Below, in pieces: positions 1 to 6,133 of a stretch of 6,133 nt of DNA. This DNA comes from Pseudomonadota bacterium (GTDB taxonomy: Bacteria > Pseudomonadota > Alphaproteobacteria > Ferrovibrionales > Ferrovibrionaceae). The stretch spans positions 1 through 6,133 of the forward strand of contig JAJYTL010000209.1 in the NCBI GenBank assembly GCA_021793055.1. The letters are read 5' to 3'. Under the pieces are notes generated by a model, which saw only the letters and a list, made by a program, of their open reading frames with translations, did not search any database and was not told the origin of the DNA. Position 1 is the stretch's first letter; each line of letters begins with the position of its first letter. The position numbers and the translations under genes are program-made.

Positions 1-1516
1 CGGCCAGCCGGGCGGCACCGCTGATCTCGGCGAAGACGGCATAGACGACGAGCCCGAAGCCGACGAGAAGGCCGAGCGCCGCAACCCGCCAAAGCTCGTC
101 CCGGAGCAGCCAGGGGCTGAGAAACCGGGCCAATGCCGCAAGGCCAAGCGCCATGCCGAGGGTTGCCACCAGGATGCGGGCGCCACGTTCGAGCAGGCGC
201 CGGTCGGGACGCCAATGGCCACGGCGATAGAGCACCGTCGCGAGGATCGCTGTCTGCAGCCAGGAGGCTGTGGAAAGCGAGATCGCGAGCCCGACATAGA
301 GCAGCGGCCTCATCAGGATCAGGTTGAGGGTGATATTGGTCGCCACCGCGACGACCGCAATGATCAATGGCGTCCGGGTGTCGCGGCGGGCATAGAAACC
401 GGGCGTGAAGACCTTGATCATGATGAAGGCGGGAAGCCCGGCCGCGTAGGCGATCAGCACTTGCGAGGTGGCGACGCTCGCCGCCTGGTCGAAGGCGCCG
501 CGCTGAAACAGCACGGAGATCAGGGGAAAGGCGAGAACGCTGAGCCCGGCCGCGGCAGGCAGCGCCAAAAGAAGCGCGAGCTCGAGAGCGCGGTTCTGGC
601 TCTGGCCGGCGCTTTTGGCATCGCCGGCGGCAAGCTGGCGCGAAAGCAGCGGCAACAGCGCCGTTCCCAACGCGACGCCGACCACGCCGAGCGGCAGTTG
701 CTCCAGCCGGTCGGCGTAGAAAAGATAAGAGATCGAGCCCGCCGGCAGCAGCGAGGCCAGGATCAGGTTCACCATCTGGTTGACCTGCGAGGCGCCGGCG
801 CCGAGCGCCGCCGGCAGCATCAGTTTGAGCAGACGCCGCACGCCCGGCGTCAGCCGCGGCCGCGGCAGGCGGAAGCGGAGCCCCGCCCGGGCGCAGGCGC
901 CAGTCAGCCAGAGGAACTGCAGGATGCCGGCGGCGGCGACCCCCCAGGCGAGCGCGTGGCCCGCGGTCGGCAGATAGGGCGTCGCGATCAGCAGCGCGGC
1001 GATCAGGCAAATATTGAGGATGATCGGCGCCGCCGCCGGCGCGGCGAAACGCCCGACCGCGTTCAGCGCGCCGCCCAAAAGCGCCACCAGGCTGATGAAA
1101 AGAAGATAAGGAAAGGTAAGGCGGGTGAAGACGACGGCGAGATGGAACTTGGTCGGATAACCGGCGAAACCCGGCGCCAGCACATGGATCACCGCCGGCA
1201 TGAAGGTCTGGGCGGCGAGGACGAAGAGAAACAGCACCACCAACATGACCGAAAGCGACTGTTCGGCAAAACGGATCGCGGCCTCGCGGCCCTCGGCGGT
1301 CAAGGTGCCGGTGAAGAGCGGCACGAAGGCGGCGCTGAAGGCGCCCTCGGCGAACAGCCGGCGGAACAGGTTGGGCAGCTGGAAGGCGACGAAAAAAGCG
1401 TCCGAGACCGGGCCAGCGCCGAGCATCGCCGCGATCAGAATATCGCGGGCGAAACCAAAAAGCCGGCTTACCAGGGTATAGCCACCGACCGTGGCAACGG
1501 AGCGGAAAAGCGCCAT
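1..1516 (-). CDS. murJ: Lipid II flippase MurJ (MviN family), C-terminus cut by window edge
   Basis: MurJ is a polytopic inner-membrane protein of the MOP exporter superfamily that flips lipid-linked peptidoglycan precursor (lipid II) to the periplasmic face. About 505 residues are visible, against a usual 510-530, so only a short C-terminal piece is missing. The ATG at 1516 opens MALFRSVATVGGYTLVSRLF. From this start, Arg18, Arg24, Asp25, Asp39, Arg52, Arg53, Glu57 and Arg270 (in YADRLEQLPLG) fall at the numbers I know as essential or conserved in E. coli MurJ, which supports the start. LPNLFRRLFAEGAFSAAFVP (47-66) is the family signature. Many hydrophobic helices follow to the edge. No strong Shine-Dalgarno sequence is seen; a 31-codon open frame ends 8 bases upstream, so coupled translation is possible. 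It lies 120 bp downstream of glnD on the same strand, probably in one transcript. Identification is very secure. Confidence 0.96.
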   Translation of the reverse strand, partial: MALFRSVATVGGYTLVSRLFGFARDILIAAMLGAGPVSDAFFVAFQLPNLFRRLFAEGAFSAAFVPLFTGTLTAEGREAAIRFAEQSLSVMLVVLFLFVLAAQTFMPAVIHVLAPGFAGYPTKFHLAVVFTRLTFPYLLFISLVALLGGALNAVGRFAAPAAAPIILNICLIAALLIATPYLPTAGHALAWGVAAAGILQFLWLTGACARAGLRFRLPRPRLTPGVRRLLKLMLPAALGAGASQVNQMVNLILASLLPAGSISYLFYADRLEQLPLGVVGVALGTALLPLLSRQLAAGDAKSAGQSQNRALELALLLALPAAAGLSVLAFPLISVLFQRGAFDQAASVATSQVLIAYAAGLPAFIMIKVFTPGFYARRDTRTPLIIAVVAVATNITLNLILMRPLLYVGLAISLSTASWLQTAILATVLYRRGHWRPDRRLLERGARILVATLGMALGLAALARFLSPWLLRDELWRVAALGLLVGFGLVVYAVFAEISGAARLA

Positions 1517-1524
1517 GACCGCGC

Positions 1525-1620
1525 TCAATAGCCGGAAAAAAGGGCGAGAAAAAGTCGGCCGCGGCCAGGGTTCGTCTTCGGCCCAAAGTTCTTCTTCAGC
1601 CCGGGGTTCTTCTTCGGCAT
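1525..1620 (-). CDS. Possible 31-residue leader peptide between glnD and murJ
   Basis: A short open frame fills most of the glnD-murJ gap. It starts at ATG 1620, 16 bases after the glnD stop codon, and its TGA (1527-1525) is followed by 8 bases and then the murJ ATG. The first half is three basic hexapeptides (MPKKNP, GLKKNF, GPKTNP) encoded by an 18-bp tandem repeat. The second half turns hydrophobic (RLFLALFSGY). A GGGAG motif at 1628-1624 sits only 3 bases from the ATG, closer than usual for efficient initiation. I recognise no family. It could be a translated leader that couples glnD and murJ translation, or a chance frame in a repeat-bearing spacer. The sequence alone does not decide. 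Confidence 0.25.
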   Translation of the reverse strand: MPKKNPGLKKNFGPKTNPGRGRLFLALFSGY

Positions 1621-1624
1621 GGTC
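1567..1624. repeat. Three imperfect 18-bp tandem repeats in the glnD-murJ spacer
   Basis: On the plus strand, three adjacent 18-base units occupy 1571-1588, 1589-1606 and 1607-1624. They begin TTCGTCTTCGGCCC, TTCTTCTTCAGCCC and TTCTTCTTCGGC. The third copy diverges at its end. The 18-base unit is six codons, so it keeps the reading frame of the small open frame on the minus strand, where it encodes (G)(P/L)K(K/T)N(P/F). One strand is pyrimidine-rich in runs. It lies outside both flanking genes and could be a replication-slippage expansion. Confidence 0.75.
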
Positions 1625-1636
1625 TCCCGCATCGCC

Positions 1637-4486
1637 TCAGGCCTGATCGGCGGACCCGGCCGCGCGTTCCCCTTTCGGCTTCGCCTTGCGCCTGACGCGG
1701 GGCTCGGCCTTGGCCGCCGCCGGCTCAGCCTTGGCCGCCTCCTGCCGCTCCTGCGGCGGCGTCAGAATCTCGATCAGCTGATCCTCGATCGCCACGAGCC
1801 GCATCTTGTTGGTCACCTTATGGCCAAAAAGATCCTTGACGTAGAAGACGTCGACTGCGCGCTCACCGTAGGTCGCGATGCGCGCCAGGGTGATCGAGAG
1901 CGAGAGTCGGAACAACGCATAGGTCAAATCGTGCAGCAGGCCGCGCCGGTCGCGGCCCTGCACCTCGATCACCGTCGCGGTGTCGGAGGCGTTGTTGTCG
2001 ATCAGGACGCGCGGCGGAACGCTGAGGGCGCGGCCGATCTTGGCCGGCTTCGCCTCGGCGAAGACCCGGTGCGGCTTCAACGCGCCGGAAAGCGTGCGCT
2101 CGACCGCGGCCTTGAGCCGCTGAATATATTCCGGCCGCTCGATCGCCTTGCCGTCGGCACCCTGGATGAAGAAAGTGTCGAGCGCCATGCCGTCGCTGGT
2201 GGTGAAGATGCGGGCATCGACGATATTGCCGCCCGAGACCGCGATCGCGCCGGCAACGCGCGCGAAGAGGCCGGGATGGTCGGCGGTGTAGAGCACAAGC
2301 TCGGTTACCGCGTTGGCGGTATCGGCCCGGGTTTCGAGGCTTAAAGCACGGTGCTTGCGCTCCGCCACGCAGACCAGGCGCGCGTGGCGCAACTGAGTTT
2401 CGGGCTCGGTGGTCAACCAATAGGCGGGGTAATGACGGTGAAGGTAGGCCTCGACCTCGTCGGCCGGGAGATCGGCGAGACCGGCGCGAAGCGCGGCGCG
2501 CGCCGCCTCGACCCGTGGCTCGTCGGCGCCGACCGAGGCCCCGGTCAGGAAATCCAGGGTCTTCTGATAAAGCTCGCGCAGAAGCTGGCCCTTCCAGCCG
2601 TTCCACACGCCGGGACCGACGGCCCGGATATCGACCGCGGTAAGGAGGAGCAGGAGCCGCACGCGGTCCTCGGTCTCCACCGCCTTGGCGAAATCGGCGA
2701 CGGTCTTGGGATCGGCGATGTCGCGCTTGAAGGCGGTCGAGCTCATCAGAAGATGCCAGCGCACCAGCCAGGCGACGGTCTCGGTTTCCGCAGCGGTGAG
2801 GCCAAGCCGCGGACAAAGCCGCTCCGCCACCTTGGCGCCGAGAATCGAATGATCGCCGCCGCGGCCCTTGGCGACGTCGTGCAGCAGCGTGGCGAGATAG
2901 AGCACCCGCCGGGACGAGACCTGATGCACAACATGGCTCTCGACCGGATGCTCGTCGACCAGGGTGCCGGCCTCGAACTTGGCGAGCAGGCCGATGGCGC
3001 GGATGGTGTGCTCGTCGACGGTATAGACGTGGTACATGTCGTATTGCATCTGCGCCACGACACGGCCGAAATCCGGAATGAAGCGGCCGAAAACGCCGGC
3101 TTCGTTTAACCGCCTGAGCGTGGTTTCGGGGTCGTGGCGCGAGGTCAGCATGTCGAGGAAAAGCCGGTTGGCTTCGGGGCTCGCGCGCAATTTGGCGTCG
3201 ACCAGCTTCAGATTCCGCCGCACCAGGCGAAGCGCCTTGGGATGGATGTCGAGACCGCGCTCTTCGGCGATATGGAACAGGCGCAGGATGTTCACCGGGT
3301 CCTTCGCGAAGATGGTTTCGGCGGTGATCCCGAGCCGGCCGCCCTCGATCTCGAAGCCGGCGGGAACCTTGCCCTTCTTGCGCAGCGCGCTGAAGCGGGG
3401 CAGGCGGAAACGGCGGCGGCGCTTATGCTGTTCCTCGAGCGCGGCGCAGAAAATCCGCGTCAGATCGCCGACCTCCTTGGCGACGAGAAAATAGTGCTTC
3501 ATGAAGCGCTCGACGCCGCGTGAGCCGGGACGGTCGGCGTAGCCCATGCTGCGCGCGAGCTCGGGCTGGGCGTCGAAGGTGAGCCGCTCCTCCGGCCGGT
3601 TGGCCCAATAGTGCAGGTGGCAGCGCACCGTCCAGAGAAACGCCTGAGCATTGACGAAGCGACGGTATTCGGCGGGAGAGAGCACCTCCTGCTCAACGAG
3701 ATCGGCAATGCTATCGATCGGATAGAGGTATTTCGCGATCCAGAACAGGGTGTGGAGATCGCGCAGGCCGCCCTTGCCTTCCTTGATGTTGGGCTCGACC
3801 ACATAGCGCGAATCGCCCATGTGCTGGTGGCGCTCGTCGCGCTCGGCGAGCTTGGCCTCGAGATAGGCGGGGCCGGTCCCGGCCACCACCTCCTTGCGAA
3901 AGCGCAGACGGAGCTCCTGCTCCAAGGACTGGTCGCCCCAAACATAGCGCGCCTCAAGGAGCGCCGTGCGGATGGTGATGTCGCTCTTGGCCAAGCGGAT
4001 ACAGTCGTCCACCGAACGGGTCGCGTGGCCGACCTTGAGGCCAAGGTCCCACAGGAGATAGAGGATGAACTCCACCACCTGCTCGCCCCACGGGGTCTGC
4101 TTATAGGGCAGCAAAAACAGCAGATCGACGTCGGAGAAGGGCGCGAGCTCGCCCCGCCCGTAACCGCCGACGGCAACCACGGAAAGCCGCTCGCCCGCGG
4201 TCGCGGTTGAGGGCCGATAGACCCGGGTCGTCGCGAGGTCGTAGATCGCGCGGATGATCTGGTCAACGAGAAAGCTCAAGGATTGCACCGTGAGCGTGCC
4301 CGAGACGCCGGCCTCGAAGCGGGCGCGGACCTCGGCCCGGCCAGCGGCCAGCACCTCCTTCAGGATTTCCAGCGCGCGCGGGCGCAGTTCGGGCGATTCC
4401 CAAGGAAGATCGCGGGCCAAGGCCGCCAACCGATCGTTCAGCACCTTGCGGTCGATGATTTCGCGCCGATTGCGAATCTGATCCAT
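1637..4486 (-). CDS. glnD: Bifunctional PII uridylyltransferase/uridylyl-removing enzyme GlnD
   Basis: GlnD senses glutamine in the cytoplasm. It uridylylates PII proteins (GlnB/GlnK) when glutamine is low and removes UMP when it is high, and so steers glutamine synthetase adenylylation and NtrB/NtrC signalling. At 949 residues it is of normal alphaproteobacterial length. The nucleotidyltransferase motif GGYGRGELAPFSDVD spans 107-121, with metal-binding Asp119 and Asp121. The HD hydrolase domain carries His493, the His536-Asp537 pair (LATLLHDVAKG), His546, His578 and Asp619. Two ACT domains, the glutamine-binding regulatory part, lie at about 729-800 (ADHPGLFARVAGAIAVSGGN) and 837-905 (GRDRRGLLHDLTYALFRLS). 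A basic Ala/Lys/Arg tail runs from about 912 to 949. The ATG start at 4486 has a weak AGAG seven bases upstream. No frameshift or missing catalytic residue is seen, so both activities are expected. murJ follows on the same strand. Confidence 0.97.
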   Translation of the reverse strand: MDQIRNRREIIDRKVLNDRLAALARDLPWESPELRPRALEILKEVLAAGRAEVRARFEAGVSGTLTVQSLSFLVDQIIRAIYDLATTRVYRPSTATAGERLSVVAVGGYGRGELAPFSDVDLLFLLPYKQTPWGEQVVEFILYLLWDLGLKVGHATRSVDDCIRLAKSDITIRTALLEARYVWGDQSLEQELRLRFRKEVVAGTGPAYLEAKLAERDERHQHMGDSRYVVEPNIKEGKGGLRDLHTLFWIAKYLYPIDSIADLVEQEVLSPAEYRRFVNAQAFLWTVRCHLHYWANRPEERLTFDAQPELARSMGYADRPGSRGVERFMKHYFLVAKEVGDLTRIFCAALEEQHKRRRRFRLPRFSALRKKGKVPAGFEIEGGRLGITAETIFAKDPVNILRLFHIAEERGLDIHPKALRLVRRNLKLVDAKLRASPEANRLFLDMLTSRHDPETTLRRLNEAGVFGRFIPDFGRVVAQMQYDMYHVYTVDEHTIRAIGLLAKFEAGTLVDEHPVESHVVHQVSSRRVLYLATLLHDVAKGRGGDHSILGAKVAERLCPRLGLTAAETETVAWLVRWHLLMSSTAFKRDIADPKTVADFAKAVETEDRVRLLLLLTAVDIRAVGPGVWNGWKGQLLRELYQKTLDFLTGASVGADEPRVEAARAALRAGLADLPADEVEAYLHRHYPAYWLTTEPETQLRHARLVCVAERKHRALSLETRADTANAVTELVLYTADHPGLFARVAGAIAVSGGNIVDARIFTTSDGMALDTFFIQGADGKAIERPEYIQRLKAAVERTLSGALKPHRVFAEAKPAKIGRALSVPPRVLIDNNASDTATVIEVQGRDRRGLLHDLTYALFRLSLSITLARIATYGERAVDVFYVKDLFGHKVTNKMRLVAIEDQLIEILTPPQERQEAAKAEPAAAKAEPRVRRKAKPKGERAAGSADQA

Positions 4487-4517
4487 GACGTCACTCTAAG
4501 GCAGTTGCCGCCGGGGC

Positions 4518-4539
4518 CATTGCGGAAAATTCCGCCATG
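4518..4539. promoter_or_regulatory. 22-bp imperfect palindrome upstream of glnD
   Basis: The arms CATtGCGGAA and TTCCGCcATG are separated by two A residues, giving a dyad with one mismatched pair. It lies 32-53 bases upstream of the glnD start. Its two-base centre is too tight for a stable RNA hairpin, so a protein-binding operator is the more natural reading. No clear -35/-10 pair or sigma-54 motif is visible next to it. The regulatory role is inference only. Confidence 0.3.
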
Positions 4540-4559
4540 CGATTTTCATGCCTTGGTCC

Positions 4560-4583
4560 GGCGAAGCGCCACTGGCGCTCGCC
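4560..4583 (-). terminator. GC-rich hairpin between the membrane-protein frame and glnD
   Basis: On the minus strand, GGCGA-GCGCC and GGCGC-T-TCGCC form a ten-base-pair stem with one bulged base and a three-base AGT loop. It begins 9 bases after the TAG stop of the 4593-5471 frame. No run of T follows in the minus direction, so it is not a classic intrinsic terminator. It may slow RNA polymerase, stabilise the upstream mRNA end or assist factor-dependent termination. Together with the dyad at 4518-4539 it makes up the whole 106-bp gap before glnD. Confidence 0.35.
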
Positions 4584-4592
4584 GCCGCCCGC

Positions 4593-5471
4593 CTAGCCGA
4601 AGTTTTTGAGCTTACACCAGGCCCGGGCCAAACCGTATTTGAGATAGCCCGCCTCGGCCTTGAGGGAAGCCCGCGACTGCGGCGCGCCCGGCTGGAGCGG
4701 TAGATGCAACGCCGCGTCGAGGCACGCAAAACGCCGGCGTATACGCGCGGCGCGGGCGGCGCCGACGCAGGCACCGTCCGCCCAACGATGGACGACCCGC
4801 CATCCCACCCGCTGTCGACGGAGCAAGAGAGCGGCGCCGGGCTTGGCCGCGATGCCGAAGGCCTGGTCGGTGCCGCCCGACGAACAGGATAGCCACACCA
4901 AGCCTCCTGCCGCGACCTTTTCCGGATCTTGCCGCAGGGCCAAGTGAAGGTCGGTGCGGCGCGGGTGGGTCTGCGTCAGCACCCCCGCCATCAACTCGGC
5001 AAGATCGCCATTGTCGCCCGGCATGACAATGTCGAGGTGAGCACGTGTCGGCAGAATTTTCGCGAGATCCTTGCCGATCGCCCAGATGCGCGGTTGTTCA
5101 CCGTGCCGATCTACGCGCAGCGAATGGATGAAGACGAAGGGCGCGCCGAGCGCGATGATGACCAGCGCCGCAGCGCCCGCGGCCGACAGCCGGCCGACGA
5201 GCCGCTTCCAATGGGGCGCCACGATGCCGGTCGCGGCCAAGAGCGCGAGCGGCCCGAGCTGGGTATTGAAGCGCCAGAAGGATTGGACGTCGAGCCCCTC
5301 CTTGCCGATGAACAGGGCGATATAGACGAGGACGAGAAAAGCGGTATAGCCGATGAAGACGAGAGCGGTGACCAGCGTCAGCTTCGCCGCCGCGTCTTGC
5401 CGCCGGCGGAGCAGCCCCCAAGCCGCGGCCTCTAGAGCATTCTCAGATTGAGTTTCCATAGCCAGCGGCAT
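4593..5471 (-). CDS. Membrane-protein gene remnant, 5' end replaced by insertion-sequence DNA
   Basis: This frame of 292 codons has three hydrophobic helices at about 31-56, 71-86 and 98-116, then a soluble region to the end. Arginine- or lysine-rich stretches at 21-24 and 88-94 predict a cytoplasmic N-terminus and a periplasmic C-terminal domain. I do not recognise the family with certainty. Several helices leading into a short periplasmic domain could fit the C-terminal part of a multi-pass glycosyltransferase-like or other envelope protein, which is only a guess. The first 13 codons, including both candidate ATGs (5471 and 5459), lie inside the insertion sequence. Neither ATG has a Shine-Dalgarno motif, and native sequence begins only after the CTAG at 5432-5435. 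It therefore looks like the 3' part of a longer gene, perhaps unexpressed or expressed only by coupling to the transposase frame, whose stop codon overlaps its start region. Confidence 0.6.
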   Translation of the reverse strand: MPLAMETQSENALEAAAWGLLRRRQDAAAKLTLVTALVFIGYTAFLVLVYIALFIGKEGLDVQSFWRFNTQLGPLALLAATGIVAPHWKRLVGRLSAAGAAALVIIALGAPFVFIHSLRVDRHGEQPRIWAIGKDLAKILPTRAHLDIVMPGDNGDLAELMAGVLTQTHPRRTDLHLALRQDPEKVAAGGLVWLSCSSGGTDQAFGIAAKPGAALLLRRQRVGWRVVHRWADGACVGAARAARIRRRFACLDAALHLPLQPGAPQSRASLKAEAGYLKYGLARAWCKLKNFG

Positions 5472-6133
5472 AGAGAAAGTTATCGCATTCGTCTGGAGTG
5501 AACCGGTCGAGGAGTTGTCCGATGCGCCGCCAGAGGCCGTCGATGGTTCTCTCGGGGGCTTGGCGCAGCAGGGTCTTGAGCTTTGCGAAGGCCATCTCGA
5601 TGGGATTGAGGTCTGGCGAATAGGGCGGCAGCAGGAAGAACTGTGCGCCGGCGGCGCTTATGGCGGCCCGCACCTCGGCGATTTTATGCGCGGGCAGATT
5701 GTCGAGCACGACAATGTCGCCGCGCTTGAGTGTGGGGATCAGCACCTGCTGCACATAGGCCAGGAAGGCTTGGCCGGTCATCGGTCCGTCCAGCACCATC
5801 GGCGCAGTCAGGCCCCCACGGCGCAAGGCGGCGACGAAGGTTGTGGTCTTCCAATGGCCGAAGGGTGCCGATGCGATCAGCCGCTCGCCGCGCGGGGCGC
5901 GGCCATAGAGCCTGGTCATCTTGGTGCTGGCACCGGTCTCGTCGATGAAGACGAGGCAGTCCGGATCGATGAAGGGCTGCGCCGCGCGCCAGATGCGCCG
6001 CCGGGCCGCGACATCGGGCCGGTTTTGCTCGCTCGCCCGGAGCGTCTTTATGGGATGGCCCGCCCCTTCCTCGGCATCGGATATGATGCCGGTGCTTGAA
6101 ACGGGAAAGGAACGGACCGATGTCGATTGTGAT
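5443..6133 (-). CDS. IS630-family DDE transposase, N-terminus missing
   Basis: This is the catalytic part of an IS630/Tc1-mariner-type transposase, which cuts and joins the ends of its own element. The frame is open to the window edge, giving 229 visible residues. Numbering from the edge, the catalytic acidic residues are Asp64 (VFIDETGAST), Asp144 (IVVLDNLPAHK) and Glu179 (PYSPDLNPIEMAFAKLK). Thirty-four residues separate the last two, the DD34E signature. The conserved lead-in KTLRASEQNRPDVA begins near residue 29, and the C-terminal FTPDECDNFLYAAGY is typical of the family. A shorter call from the ATG at 5919 would lose the first catalytic Asp (codon 5943-5941), so that start is rejected. 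The N-terminal helix-turn-helix part is off the window. The first 28 or so residues match the family poorly, so a frameshift or junction there is possible. Confidence 0.88.
   Translation of the reverse strand, partial: SQSTSVRSFPVSSTGIISDAEEGAGHPIKTLRASEQNRPDVAARRRIWRAAQPFIDPDCLVFIDETGASTKMTRLYGRAPRGERLIASAPFGHWKTTTFVAALRRGGLTAPMVLDGPMTGQAFLAYVQQVLIPTLKRGDIVVLDNLPAHKIAEVRAAISAAGAQFFLLPPYSPDLNPIEMAFAKLKTLLRQAPERTIDGLWRRIGQLLDRFTPDECDNFLYAAGYGNSI
6082..6122 (+). promoter_or_regulatory. Possible promoter -10, ribosome site and start codon of a plus-strand gene
   Basis: On the plus strand, TATGAT at 6082-6087 resembles a -10 box. AAAGGA at 6106-6111 is a good Shine-Dalgarno sequence, 8 bases before an ATG at 6120-6122 that opens MSIV at the window edge. 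No convincing -35 box is seen. It lies where similarity to the transposase fades, so it could be the start of a divergent neighbouring gene. It could equally be chance sequence inside the insertion element. Only four full codons are visible. Confidence 0.2.

Larger units (their letters stand above)
5433..6133 (-). mobile_element. IS630-family insertion sequence, one end visible, other end not seen
   Basis: The element is defined by the DD34E transposase at 5443-6133. Its visible end is placed at the TA within CTAG (5432-5435), just past the transposase stop codon. IS630-family elements insert at TA and duplicate it, with IS630 itself preferring CTAG. The terminal stretch on the plus strand begins GAGCATTCTCAGATTGAGTT. 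The matching inverted repeat would be needed to prove the boundary and is not in the window. Complete members are usually around 1.0-1.2 kb, so several hundred bases would lie beyond the right edge unless the element is itself truncated near 6060. Confidence 0.75.

Noticed and set aside
215..1531. A long plus-strand open frame of 438 codons opposite murJ
   Set aside because: It is the mirror of a clearly recognised MurJ gene in GC-rich DNA. Its product is very rich in Arg, Gln, Gly and Glu, with no domain and no ribosome site, and the minus strand matches MurJ residue by residue.
1619..4210. Several plus-strand open frames opposite glnD (near 1619-2344, 2351-3109, 3134-3523, 3611-4210)
   Set aside because: They are antisense shadows of glnD caused by high GC at third codon positions, with no recognisable domains or initiation signals.
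4486..4493. TGACGTCA perfect octamer palindrome overlapping the glnD start codon
   Set aside because: It resembles a eukaryotic CRE site, but that has no meaning in a bacterium. An 8-bp palindrome is expected by chance, and half of it is fixed by the start codon context.
4929..5435. Plus-strand open frame of 168 codons opposite the membrane-protein remnant
   Set aside because: The translation is acidic, charged and low in complexity, whereas the minus strand gives credible membrane helices with correct charge distribution.
5443..5919. Transposase starting at the internal ATG at 5919
   Set aside because: The first catalytic Asp and the conserved VFIDET motif lie in frame upstream of this ATG, so it cannot be the true start.
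5515..6099. Plus-strand open frame of 194 codons opposite the transposase
   Set aside because: It is the antisense of a conserved DDE transposase domain, with no independent family resemblance.

Overview
This high-GC window reads like a chromosome segment from an alphaproteobacterium, possibly of the Rhodospirillales type. The grounds are base composition, the sequence character of GlnD and MurJ, and the glnD-murJ neighbourhood, which I recall from that group. The species cannot be read from the window. All well-supported genes lie on the minus strand, so the biological order runs from right to left.

Right end (about 5433-6133): the 3' portion of an IS630/Tc1-type insertion sequence, with a transposase that keeps a complete D-D-(34)-E catalytic triad. 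Its visible end falls on a CTAG tetranucleotide (5432-5435), the known target preference of IS630 elements. The other end is not recognisable and may lie beyond the window.

Middle (4593-5471): an open frame for a three-helix membrane protein with a C-terminal, probably periplasmic, domain. Its first 13 codons come from the insertion sequence. The rest therefore looks like the 3' remnant of a longer membrane-protein gene cut by the element.

Core (1637-4486): glnD, encoding the bifunctional PII uridylyltransferase/uridylyl-removing enzyme that senses glutamine. All expected domains are present (nucleotidyltransferase, HD, two ACT domains). The gap upstream of it holds a GC-rich hairpin and a 22-bp imperfect palindrome.

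Left (1-1516): murJ, the lipid II flippase, nearly complete but losing its last residues at the window edge. The residues essential in E. coli MurJ fall at the same numbers here. The 120-bp glnD-murJ gap holds three imperfect 18-bp tandem repeats inside a 31-codon open frame that stops 8 bases before murJ.

glnD and murJ are probably co-transcribed: nitrogen signalling followed by cell-wall precursor export, a linkage of position rather than of pathway. I found no RNA genes, CRISPR arrays or evidence of an undescribed multi-gene system. The points worth a second look are the insertion and truncation on the right, the repeat-bearing mini-ORF between glnD and murJ, and a possible divergent plus-strand gene start at the extreme right edge.
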